64,000 nt of DNA from contig OX327686.1 in the NCBI GenBank assembly GCA_946807835.1, positions 8,680,001 through 8,744,000 of the forward strand. The letters are read 5' to 3'. This stretch comes from Ailanthus altissimus (lineage: Eukaryota > Streptophyta > Magnoliopsida > Sapindales > Simaroubaceae). Position numbers and translations under genes: made by a program. The notes under the pieces are model-generated. The model was not told the DNA's origin. It ran no database searches and was given only the letters and a program-made list of their open reading frames with translations. Every line of letters starts with the position of its first letter. Within the stretch, counting starts at the first letter, position 1. Positions 56,401 through 64,000 of the stretch are shown piece by piece.

Positions 56401-59400
56401 TTGGATACCTGATCTGAACATCGAGCCTTATCTAGTTTGTGAATCTTATAGTCAAGAAAAAATGACCAAATCTCTATTTTTTAGATGTTGGATACCGTGC
56501 CTCTAATTTATTGGAACTGGTATATAGTGATACATACGGTCCAATGAATCACACTATAAATGGTGGTTTTCAATACTTTGTACTCTTTGTCAATGATTTG
56601 TCACGACATAGGTACGTGTTTCTTATAAGACACAAGTTAGAAACTTTTAAAAAATTTAAAGAATTTTGACTTGAAATAGATAAATAAACTGGCATATACA
56701 TCAAGTGCCTTTGATCAAATCAAGACGGTGAGTACATGAGCAGTGAGGTCACAGATTATTTAAAGAAGAATAAGATTCTCACTCAATATAGTCCTCCAGG
56801 TGCTCAAAACACAATGATGTTTTAGAAATGAGAAATTAGACTTTATTAGTATGGTTTGATCGATGATGAGCTTTACCGATCTCCTAGAATATCTGTGTGG
56901 ATATGCCCTGGAAATTGCTGCTCATATATTGAACAGAGTTTCATACAAAGTTGTTCCAACCACTACACGTGAGATGTTGAAAGGAAAGAAATCGAGTCTT
57001 AAATATTTTAAGATTTGGGGTTGTCTTGCTTATGCGAGAGTTGCATAATAGGATAAACTTACATCTATGGGGTACAAGTAATGGTTCATTGGGTATCTCA
57101 AGGTTTCAATGGGATACCAGTTCTATGATCTTGAGGAACGAAACATGTTCGTTGCTCGCAATGCCACTTTCCTTGAGAAAGAGTTTCTCATAGATCGTGG
57201 GGACTGTAGAAAGATTAAACTTGATGAAGTCAATCATAACCAAAATGAACCAAAGATAGAACATTAGGCTCAATTGAGCAAAACACCTTTAACATGCCTT
57301 CTACGTAGGTCGGAAATAATGTCAATGCCACTTGCCAAGTATGGTCAGATGCTTGAAGGTACCTTTGGTGTTTTCTTAATTGAAGAAAATGATCATTTGA
57401 CTTATAAAGAGACAATGTTGGACACCAGCTCTGGAAAATGGCAAGATGCCATGAAATCTGAAATTGTCTCAATACATCATGATCAAGTCTGGGACTTGGT
57501 TGAGCTTCATGAAGGAATAGTTCTTATTAGTTTTAAATGAATTTACAAATAGAAGTATAGGCCCGATGGGAAGTAAAGACCTTCAAGGTCCGTCTGGTAG
57601 CAAAATATTATGCTCAGTGATCTGGGATCGATTATGAGAAAACTTTTGCACCAGTTACGATGTTAAAGTCAATTCGAATATTATTGGCAATTACAACATA
57701 TTATGACTTTGAAATATGACAAATGGATATAAAGACGATATTCCTGAATAGATACCTCGAAGAAGAAATATATATAGAATAGCTTGAAGATTTTACATCT
57801 AGCCTAACAACTAGTCTAGTATTTAGACTAAAAAAGTCTATTTACGGACTTAAGCAGACCTCCCAAATCTGAAATCTTCATTTTGATGAGGTAATCAGAG
57901 GGTCTGGTTTCATTAAAAAATGGAAAGGAAGCTTGTTTGTATAGAAAGGTTAGTGAGAGCATGATAGTTTTTTTAGTTCTCTACGTTAAAGACATACTTA
58001 TCATTAGGAATGATATTTTTATGTTACAATTAGTAAAGAGCTATTTGAGTAAGAACTTCTCTATTAAGGATTTGAAAAATGCTTTTTTATATACTAGGTA
58101 TAAAACTTTATAGAGATAAAGCTAAAAAACTTATAGGACTCTTCCAATTATCATACATTGATAGTGTCTTAGAAAGGTATAGTTTCTCTAACTGTAAGAC
58201 AACTAGGTACCTTTTAGTCATGTTGTTCATCTTTCGAGGAGAATGTCTCCTCAGATGGAAGATGAAAGAGTTAGAATGTCTAACATGCCATATGTATCCA
58301 TAAGAAACTTGATGTATGCTATGATATACACAAGACCTAACATCAGTATGCTAGTAAGTATTACTAGCTGATACCAGTCTGATTTACAAGTGAGTGGATA
58401 CACAGATTCAAACTTTCAGTCTGACCCAGATGATAGAAAGTCTACATCCAGGTATATGTTTATTCTTAATGCTACCGTAGTGAATTGGAAGAGCATCAAG
58501 CAGGGGTTTACAGCTAATTCCACAACTGAGGCAGAATACATAATTTCCTCTGAAGCAGTGAAAGAAGTAGTGTGAATACGGAAGTTTATCACCAAGATTG
58601 AAATTGTCCCAAGTTCGATGGATCCTATCCTATTATTTTACGACAATAATGGAGCCATTGCATAAGTAAAAGAGCCAAGAGCACTCAAGAGATCTAAACA
58701 AGTGGAGAGAAAGTACCATATTATTAGAAAGATCTTAACTAGAGGAGATGTAATAATTTATATAATAGATTTTATAAATAATGTAGCGGACTTACTGACA
58801 AAGGCCTTAACCCTAAAGGTTTTTTAGAAATATGTGTATTCTATAGGTATTAGATACCAGTATGAATGACACTAGAGCAAGTGAGAGTTTGCTAGGGTGT
58901 GTGTTTACGTGTCGTTCCCTAGAGCAGGTGGGAGTTTATACAATGTATATTTTATTAAATCGCTAATAACCTTAATCATATGGTATTAATGCTAGCAACT
59001 CTGTAGATATTGTATAATCTGAAAGAGTTCATATCTGGCTTAAAAGAGTTTAGAACAGGGTTAAGAGTTAGCAACGCTAAGAGTTATAAGTGTTAAGAGT
59101 TAGCAAGCTATAAGAGTCAATGAAATTTAAGGAGTTAGAGCCTTATTTGTAATAGGACAAAATTCTGAGGGTATACTAGTAATGACATAGTTGCAAAGAG
59201 TTGCAATAGGTATTAAGAAATATCATTATGCAAGTATGTTCTCAAATACTAAATTCTTGATTTATTTTCACCATGCGGGTCTGTTGGTGAATCCATTTTA
59301 TATAGATCAATATGTCTATATCTACAGGATACAAATAGTTCTTCTTAACTGAATATGAGCTTAGACCTCTTATAGGCATGCGGGTATTCAGTTAGGACTG

Positions 59401-62400
59401 GATACTGAACAAATTCACGAGGACCCTAATAGATATCCTATAGAACCGTTAATAAAAGATCCTCTCGAGTTGAGTTGTATTCGTGGTTCTTTCACCGGAG
59501 TGCCACAGTAGGCTTTTAGGTGATTCACCATACTTATTTTTCACAGATATCAGAGACGTTTCATGGTCTAATTGCTATGTGTTAATGGGTATAATTCGAA
59601 GCCCATAGGTGGGTTGTATATTCGGTACTCCAAGATTCTCTTTTATAAAGTTTTATAGTCATAAGAAATAAACCCAGAAAATAAGTTTTCCATAGGGTTA
59701 GATAATATAGTAAAAGTATTTGCGTATATTATTCATCGAAATACAAATCTAGAAATAACTTCATAAATGAGCTTATAGGGATTTGACGGCGTAGATCTAT
59801 CTCCTCGCACATTCAATGTATAATTGATGGAAGAATTATACCTATACGTTATGCCATAAACTTGTATGGTCTAAAGTGCTAATTTGTAATATTTGTGATG
59901 TTTGCATAAGGCTTCGATCACAGACTCATGGAATAGTTCCATTTGACGAATCGGACGTGGATCTAAGAAGTCTCACAATATAAAGTGTACTCATTATGCA
60001 TTGAGGTAGCGTAACGAAGTGAATAGTTTAATTCAATAAAATCCAACAAAATTAAATCTTTGTTTTATGAACCCTTAGGATACGCGCGCATCAATACTTA
60101 AATGTTAAGTACATTAATTAGTTAATAATTATTATTGACTAATTAAATTATAACACGTGGTGCATAATGAGCCTTCGAATTAATTAACTCAAATGTTAAA
60201 TTTTGTATGACTCACTTTGAATTAAATAAAGGCGTAAGATTAATTACACTTGATCGATTAATCAAAATATCTATTTATTTCATTGTTAAATAAATAATTA
60301 ACTACACTAGGATTAATAAGTTAATCAACTAGTTGGGTTAATTAAATATTTGTACAACTTAACCTAAGTTAAAGAGTTAATTAGGATAAAATTAATATAA
60401 ATATCTAACATATCTTAAGTTAAGTTTTTCTAACTAAATCCAAGTTAATGTGTTAACTTTAATTAAGTTAAAATGCCATTTTGAAACAAAAATTATTATA
60501 ATGCAAAAAAATTATTCTTTTGACATATATACATATAAATGTTTGGCTGGCCATTTATTTAGATGAGAGAGAAACTTGTTTTATGTTTTTGTTTTAAAAG
60601 TTAAAGGAAAGAAAAACAAAGCACAATTTTATCTTTATCATTTCTTCATTTTAGCCTGTCAAAATACAAGCAACGGTTGAAATATATTTTTTTAATAAAA
60701 AATTGAATTAAAGCAAAAATATTTATTGCTTTGTAGTGTATCAATTGCTCAAAAGTTAAGTATTAGATTAAGTGTTCATCTAGAGTTTAAAGAGTTAAAT
60801 CAAGTTAGATTTAGGGCTGCCGTACTAATTGATCAAACCCATTTAGTTGATCACTAAAATTACTAATGAACTACACTTTGAGCAGACTCCGATTAAATTG
60901 ATCCAAAGGCTTCTCAAGTGAACATTTCTCAATCCTTATTTTTAATGTGATTAAAATGCGTCTAAATGTGTTCATTACTTAATTTTAAGCTTTTGCTGCG
61001 CATATGTATATATATGATGCGTACATATATAAATGAGCACAAATATCACATGTATAGGTTATAAAATAATCAGCATTTTTACTAATAACATGTAGCATCC
61101 AAAAAATTTAAGGGTCAAAATTTATTTATTTTTGTTCTTTTAATTTTAAGTGAAAGTTGTCTTTCTCATTCTCTTTCATATAAATTTATTTATTTATTCT
61201 CTCTCATCAAATAAAAGAATTTTGAAATTCTTTATTTAATATAAAAAATAATAATAATGTATTTATTTCTATATTAAATACTACAACATTAAATAAAATA
61301 ATCTAATAAATCTGCAGTTCACTATAAGATGAGTAATATGCCATGTGATATTACTTGATTAATTTATAATTTTAGCATAATTTACAATGTATTATAAAAT
61401 TTTATTACGTATTTAGATACTCATTATATAGTGAATTATATTACTCAATAAAATAACACACACTTTCTCTCTCTGTGCATATATATATTCTTTTTTGAAT
61501 GCTTGGATCTTTAAAATATTTTAATAAATTTATTGAATGCATCAATTCATTTAGAATTATATTTTTTTAATAAATTAGGTAAAATATGTTTTCAAAAGTA
61601 ATTCAAAACAAGCCTTTGATAGTGGGCTTGAAATTTTTATCTATATTTATAAATTTTTTTTAGTGCTGCCACTTCTATATTAAATTAGTCTTTATTTTTT
61701 TTTACTAAATTTTGCTCTCTCATTAAACGATCATCTGTGTAATAAATTGGTCAATTTAAAAAGAAAAAATTGGACACGAGTTCACCAAAAGTTATAAAGT
61801 TATTTTTTAATTAATTGACTTAAAAATTTGCTAGGACGAATTCAAAATAAAGTTTGTAGTTTTCTATATTAAATAATAATAATATTACAATATTATTATT
61901 TATTTTTATATTAAGTAAAGAATCTCAAAATTCTATCAAAGAGAATGAATAAAATAAAAAATTTAGATGAAAGAGCAAAAAAAAAAGACAACTTTTATTT
62001 AGAATTAAAAGAGAAAATAAATAAATAAATTTTGATCTTAAATTTCATGATACCACGTGTTATTAAATCTCAAAAAAAAACTTAAATAAAGCTATAATGA
62101 TGAGGAGAGGATAGCAATCAGTTGTTTTCACAGTGCCATTCAACAAAAGTAAGTTACCTTAATTTAATTTTTCTCCTTTGTCTTAATCGATATTATGATG
62201 GGACGTTTTTAGTAAATTGTCTTATAATTGAAGTAAAAATAAGAAGTAAAATTAATAGCATCATGGAGGTAATTAGAGAGAAGAGTAGTACAGTGTACGA
62301 ATTGGAGGAGGTCAGATAGCTGAAGCTGGGATGAAGATTTGTAACCGGAGCGAAGGCGACCGGCCAAGAGCAAGCGGCTGAGCCTCCTTATGACGACGTC

Positions 62401-62478
62401 CGGTAACAAGTTCCGCTCCAGTGATGCCAGCATCAGCCCTACTGTCGCTCTATACGGTACCTGAATTATCCCTTCCAT
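42636..62478 (-). CDS. CNMT: CNMT-like SAM-dependent N-methyltransferase, eight exons over 19.8 kb
   Basis: Exons (minus): 62478-62292, 44441-44333, 44203-43979, 43878-43779, 43380-43270, 43144-43061, 42971-42913 and 42828-42636. All phases agree and give 1,068 nt, 355 residues plus stop, the usual family length. The start is MEGIIQVPY. The SAM-binding motif [10 protein letters not shown] lies in exon 3, followed by [14 protein letters not shown]. The active-site segment is SIGMFEHMKNY (residues 202-212). The C-terminus is [18 protein letters not shown]. The family includes (S)-coclaurine N-methyltransferase of alkaloid plants and related enzymes of unknown substrate in most dicots, with a cyclopropane-synthase-like fold. 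Residue 204 is Gly where CNMTs that I recall have a catalytic Glu. The alkaloid role is not implied. Intron 1 is 17.85 kb of TEs; transcription across it is unproven. Confidence 0.78.
45217..45695 (+). repeat. Copia B 5' LTR
   Basis: The 479-bp LTR has a TATA-like GGTATAAATACCCC near 45459 and a downstream AATAATACAAGTTC polyadenylation-like region. Its partner at 49853-50354 has the same layout plus an insertion of about 10 bp near the start. Confidence 0.88.
45818..46740 (+). pseudogene. Copia B gag
   Basis: The ATG at 45818 starts [20 protein letters not shown], followed by a stop and [13 protein letters not shown]. The frame 46193-46435 holds [20 protein letters not shown] and [19 protein letters not shown], the UBN2 gag core. 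After 46450 a glycine/arginine-type tail and a zinc knuckle ([13 protein letters not shown]-like, near 46655-46700) are recognisable only across frameshifts. Confidence 0.8.
46741..49840 (+). pseudogene. Copia B pol: protease, integrase, RT, RNase H
   Basis: The protease active-site region ([17 protein letters not shown]) lies near 46810-46850. GAG-pre-integrase and the integrase N-terminus are at 47152-47520 ([43 protein letters not shown]). The integrase C-terminal part is at 47701-48051 ([16 protein letters not shown]). RT runs from about 48400 to 49215, with the YLNDLIF block at 48904-48924 where YVDD is expected. RNase H and the terminal DIFTKPL-like block lie at about 49380-49800. Stops and shifts occur between every domain. 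The A-run at 49480-49500 is a likely source of one shift. Confidence 0.85.
49853..50354 (+). repeat. Copia B 3' LTR
   Basis: The 502-bp LTR is the partner of 45217-45695. It differs at roughly one base in ten to fifteen by eye, so the insertion is not recent. Confidence 0.88.
50716..51764 (+). repeat. Copia C 5' LTR
   Basis: The 1,049-bp LTR contains (TA)n runs at 51190-51212 and 51675-51692. The block GATCTAAAGGCTTTTCAGGTGAATATTTCTCAATCC is near its 3' end, shared with 60900-60940 and, inverted, with 52555-52610. Confidence 0.8.
51780..52403 (+). other. Copia C untranslated leader
   Basis: No ORF is supported between the primer site and the inverted fragment. The stretch 51890-52060 is GC-richer and repeats CTGCAGC, GCGCCACAATGCT and GGTGCTGCAGCGTTGG-type words, like those in the LTRs of copia A and D. 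Confidence 0.5.
52404..54575 (-). mobile_element. Reverse-oriented fragment of the copia C family (3' region plus LTR)
   Basis: On the minus strand, 54575 to about 53390 resembles 58890-60060 in order (AGAGTTAGCA words, ACTAGTAAT.ACATAGTTGCAA, ATGCGGGTCTGTT, CACAGACTCATGGAATAGTTC). From 53390 to 52404 it resembles the LTRs, ending in CTAGATCTCCAACA. It is therefore the last part of the internal region plus a 3' LTR of a related copy. Similarity is well below that between the two C LTRs, so it is a different family member, inserted or recombined into copia C. Confidence 0.75.
55028..55900 (+). pseudogene. Copia C gag
   Basis: The sequence opens near 55028 with [20 protein letters not shown] and DSEKFG. 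The frame 55299-55565 holds [18 protein letters not shown] and [11 protein letters not shown], typical of this copia gag type. The zinc knuckle [13 protein letters not shown] lies near 55798-55840 with a stop in place of the conserved His region. Frame breaks occur near 55155 and 55290. Confidence 0.78.
55901..58850 (+). pseudogene. Copia C pol: protease to RNase H
   Basis: GAG-pre-integrase ([18 protein letters not shown], near 56340) is followed by integrase (about 56500-57040, including [15 protein letters not shown] and the frame 56863-57048 with [13 protein letters not shown]). RT runs from about 57400 to 58300 ([20 protein letters not shown] at 57450, [18 protein letters not shown] near 57835). 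RNase H is at 58390-58575 ([19 protein letters not shown] and NSTTEAEYI), then [17 protein letters not shown] near 58770. Frames are broken repeatedly. Confidence 0.82.
58860..60060 (+). other. Copia C 3' non-coding internal region
   Basis: No coding frame is present. AGAGTTAGCAA and TTAAGAGTTA words recur at 59040-59120. The region is matched by the reverse fragment at 53390-54575 and, distantly, by 24850-25010. Long non-coding spacers before the 3' LTR occur in several plant retrotransposon lineages. Confidence 0.6.
60061..61081 (+). repeat. Copia C 3' LTR
   Basis: The 1,021-bp LTR is the partner of 50716-51764, with the same TTAATTAACTCA, GATCGATTA and CAAGTTAATGTG blocks. It is visibly diverged, so the insertion is old. 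Confidence 0.8.
61084..62070. mobile_element. Foldback DNA element with ~200-bp terminal inverted repeats
   Basis: The left arm (61084 to about 61290) and right arm (about 61862-62070) are inverted copies: AATAACATGTAGCATC at the left matches the inverse of GATACCACGTGTTATT at the right. TCAAAATTTATTTATTTTTG and GAAAGTTGTCTTT have inverse partners at the far end. There is no transposase. It adjoins the copia C 3' LTR directly and ends about 220 bp before exon 1 of the CNMT-like gene. The superfamily is not assigned. Confidence 0.72.
62292..62478 (-). CDS. CNMT: CNMT-like gene, exon 1
   Basis: It holds 62 codons plus one base, from ATG at 62478. It encodes the helical N-terminus of CNMT-like enzymes: MEGIIQVPY, then [40 protein letters not shown] and LLQFVH. 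The frame stays open past the donor into the intron (to 62209), so frame length alone would misplace the exon end. The donor after CAC-T was chosen because it alone restores the conserved VHS-RDMPI junction with exon 2. No other copy of exons 2-8 follows it before 44441. Confidence 0.88.
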
Positions 62479-62524
62479 TTATACCTTCTTTATTTTAATC
62501 TCTGTCCCTGCCTTTGATTACGTG

Positions 62525-62532
62525 TATTTATA
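62525..62532 (-). promoter_or_regulatory. Candidate TATA box of the CNMT-like gene
   Basis: On the minus strand it reads TATAAATA, about 47-54 nt upstream of the start codon. This would give a very short leader if transcription starts 25-30 nt downstream. The assignment is by motif and position only. Confidence 0.4.
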
Positions 62533-62539
62533 TCTCTTC

Positions 62540-63415
62540 TTTGAGATTAGGCCCATCTTGAATTTGCGAAGTTCTTTGATGCATTAACGACCCTTACATC
62601 ATCAACCTTAGATTTTTTTAAATTAAAACAAAAAAAGATAAACCGCTAATATCAATATTACAATTTTAAAAGCTTGAAAGATAAGACAACATGTGATAGG
62701 TGGCAGTGGCAGAATTTCCCATGCCCTGGTGTTTGTAGAACCTATTTTAAAATGAAGAATAATTTTTGTTGCGTATTAAGATATTTTAAAAATAGACTGA
62801 GTTTAGATAAAATAATTTAAATTTGAATTAAAATTAAAAATAAGTTAATTTTTTTTAAAATTTATTTTAAATATTTGATTTAAAAATAAGAATAAAAAAT
62901 TTTAATTTGAAAAAAATTTACTTATTTATACAAATTAAAATTAATTACATATTAAATTTGAAAGTATAAAATTTATTTACATTATATTTTTAAAATTTTT
63001 ATTTTTTATTCATATATTTATTTTTTTAATTAAATTTAATAGTAGACATTTATTTTCAATTTGGAATGAACTCATTATTGAGAAAGAAAAAAAAAATGAA
63101 AATAAACAAATAAAGGAGGTAAATAATTTTATTATCATTCTTAGTTTCTTAGTCACCACTTATGTAACTTAATATTTCTTTTATTTTGTGTTATGAATTT
63201 ATGAGAAATCTTAATAGAGACTTGATGTTTTGATTATAAATGAAACATGATAATTTAAATGCCAAAGTTTCAACAAACTATTAAATTTTGTGATTTTTGA
63301 ATTTTAATTCATGTTATTGATTTTTAAAATTAGTAGTTGAAGACACGATGTAGTTTATATTTTTATGTGATGTTTGAAAAATTAAGAAAAGAAGAAGAAA
63401 GAATTTAGGCAAAAA
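62540..63415. other. Upstream region of the CNMT-like gene, nothing further recognised
   Basis: The region is AT-rich with homopolymer runs and has no coding frame or repeat partner in the window. It probably contains the remaining promoter. Confidence 0.4.
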
Positions 63416-63620
63416 TTGTGTAAACGATTTAGTTATGAGGTGAGCTTTATAACACTCAATTGAACCATTATAATTGTACTTAATTTTATAGACCCATTTG
63501 TAACCTATGGGTCGATGATTAGAAGCTGACGAGATCATGCTTCAGGTATGATTTGTTTTAAGGGTTGAGATTTCTTCATTCATTGAGGCAATCTAATGTG
63601 AATTATGGCAAGCTTGTTTA
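63416..63620 (-). pseudogene. Copia RT N-terminal scrap
   Basis: The minus frame from 63538 reads HRPIGYKWVYKIKYNYNGS then IECYKAHLITKSFTQ, the start of copia-type RT ([27 protein letters not shown]). Upstream, to about 63620, a frame-shifted LKTNHT-like piece fits the preceding block. The next expected block (DYEETFSPVA) is missing. No LTR was found nearby. Confidence 0.7.
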
Positions 63621-64000
63621 TATATGTTTGGTTCAATCATGTGAGAAACAACATTCATAAAAACCCGATGTGAAGTAGAGAGATGAATGTAAGAGACATA
63701 CCTTGAAATTTGGTGGTGTGTGCTAGACATAACCGAAGAAGAAGAATGACCTAATGCGAGAAGCTTGGAATAATTTATCTCATAATCTTGGATATAGGTT
63801 AGGAGTTTTGTGAAGTGAGAAGAATGTCAAGGTAGATAAGAATAAAAGGAATATCTCATATTAGGGTAAAACTATAGTGTCGCCACGACGTGGGATAGGT
63901 GATGATACAGTGTGGATGATTTGGATTAGCTCTAGGGGTACTAGCAGAAATGGCATCACGATGAAGAATGGTTGGCATCGTAGTGTCAAAAATCTAGATG
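63621..64000. other. Window end, nothing recognised
   Basis: The stretch has moderate AT content and no supported gene or element. GTCGCCACGACGTGGGATAGG near 63880 resembles the GC-rich words seen in LTRs of this window, but that is not enough for a call. Confidence 0.35.

Larger units (their letters stand above)
50716..61081 (+). mobile_element. Copia C: Ty1/copia element with long 3' non-coding region
   Basis: LTRs lie at 50716-51764 and 60061-61081 (both begin TGTTT near ...GAACC and end CAGCA.TTT.A). A perfect primer site TGGTATCAGAGC is at 51768-51779. Gag, integrase, RT and RNase H run from 55028 to 58850 on the plus strand. A 1.2 kb non-coding stretch separates RNase H from the 3' LTR. 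A reverse-oriented fragment of the same family (52404-54575) lies between the primer site and gag. Many stops are present. The exact LTR start is uncertain by several bases and no target duplication was found. Confidence 0.85.
44442..62291 (-). other. Intron 1 of the CNMT-like gene, 17.85 kb, TE-filled
   Basis: It is bounded by a donor GTACTACTC (62291 leftwards) and an acceptor TTTTGCAG (44449-44442). Exon 1 ends with one base of a codon and exon 2 begins with two, restoring Ser63 (VH-S-IRDMPI). It contains a foldback element with copia B inside it, copia C, a reverse fragment of the C family, and a second foldback element. The donor is weak compared with GTAAGT. Confidence 0.75.

Noticed and set aside
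42636..62478. Evidence for a benzylisoquinoline alkaloid gene cluster
   Set aside because: Only CNMT-like sequences are present. The family is widespread in dicots that make no such alkaloids, the catalytic Glu appears changed, and no other pathway gene lies in the window.

Overview
This window is nuclear DNA of a eudicot plant. It is AT-rich and about two thirds of it is recognisable transposable-element (TE) sequence: L1-type LINEs, Ty1/copia elements primed by initiator Met-tRNA (TGGTATCAGAGC sites), solo LTRs, foldback/MITE-like DNA elements and a tandem repeat. Spliceosomal introns, plant-type gene families and the absence of operons or Shine-Dalgarno sites rule out a prokaryote. Only two host genes look intact.

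Layout. 1-9.7 kb: a three-level nest. A plus-strand LINE (RT piece at 1-1621, RNase H piece at 9102-9706) carries a solo LTR and is interrupted by an unclassified repeat, here called X. X in turn is split by a complete minus-strand LINE (1828-8269). 9.7-14 kb: a small MITE, then an unidentified gene-like fragment split by a gag-only copia element (A, 10582-13767). 14-21 kb: AT-rich DNA with a solo LTR that has a perfect 5-bp target duplication (16348-17716) and a weak gypsy-like LTR remnant. 21.1-24.2 kb: four tandem copies of a ~0.77 kb unit in an alternating A-B-A-B pattern. 25.8-26.3 kb: a foldback MITE.

26.6-27.1 kb: an intact three-exon gene for a twin-CX9C protein of the TRIAP1/MDM35 family. 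27.75-27.90 kb: a perfect 149-bp palindrome. 29.2-31.1 kb: a broken paralogue of a coclaurine N-methyltransferase (CNMT)-like gene, itself hit by a MULE-like element. 31.8-32.6 kb: the second copy of repeat X. 33-42.1 kb: copia pieces, a gag-only copia (E) and a degenerate copia (D) inserted in a local tandem repeat.

42.6-62.5 kb: one CNMT-like methyltransferase gene on the minus strand. Exons 2-8 lie at 44441-42636 and exon 1 lies at 62478-62292. The 17.85 kb intron between them holds copia B (itself inside a foldback DNA element), copia C (with an inverted fragment of its own family inside it) and another foldback element. Splicing all eight exons gives an uninterrupted 355-codon frame, the normal length for the family. 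From memory, Arabidopsis has the same neighbourhood (a TRIAP1-like gene beside two CNMT-like genes, At4g33100-At4g33120), so the window looks like an ancestral three-gene block inflated by TEs, with one methyltransferase copy dead and the other stretched over 20 kb. The rest, 62.5-64 kb, is promoter DNA and a copia RT scrap.
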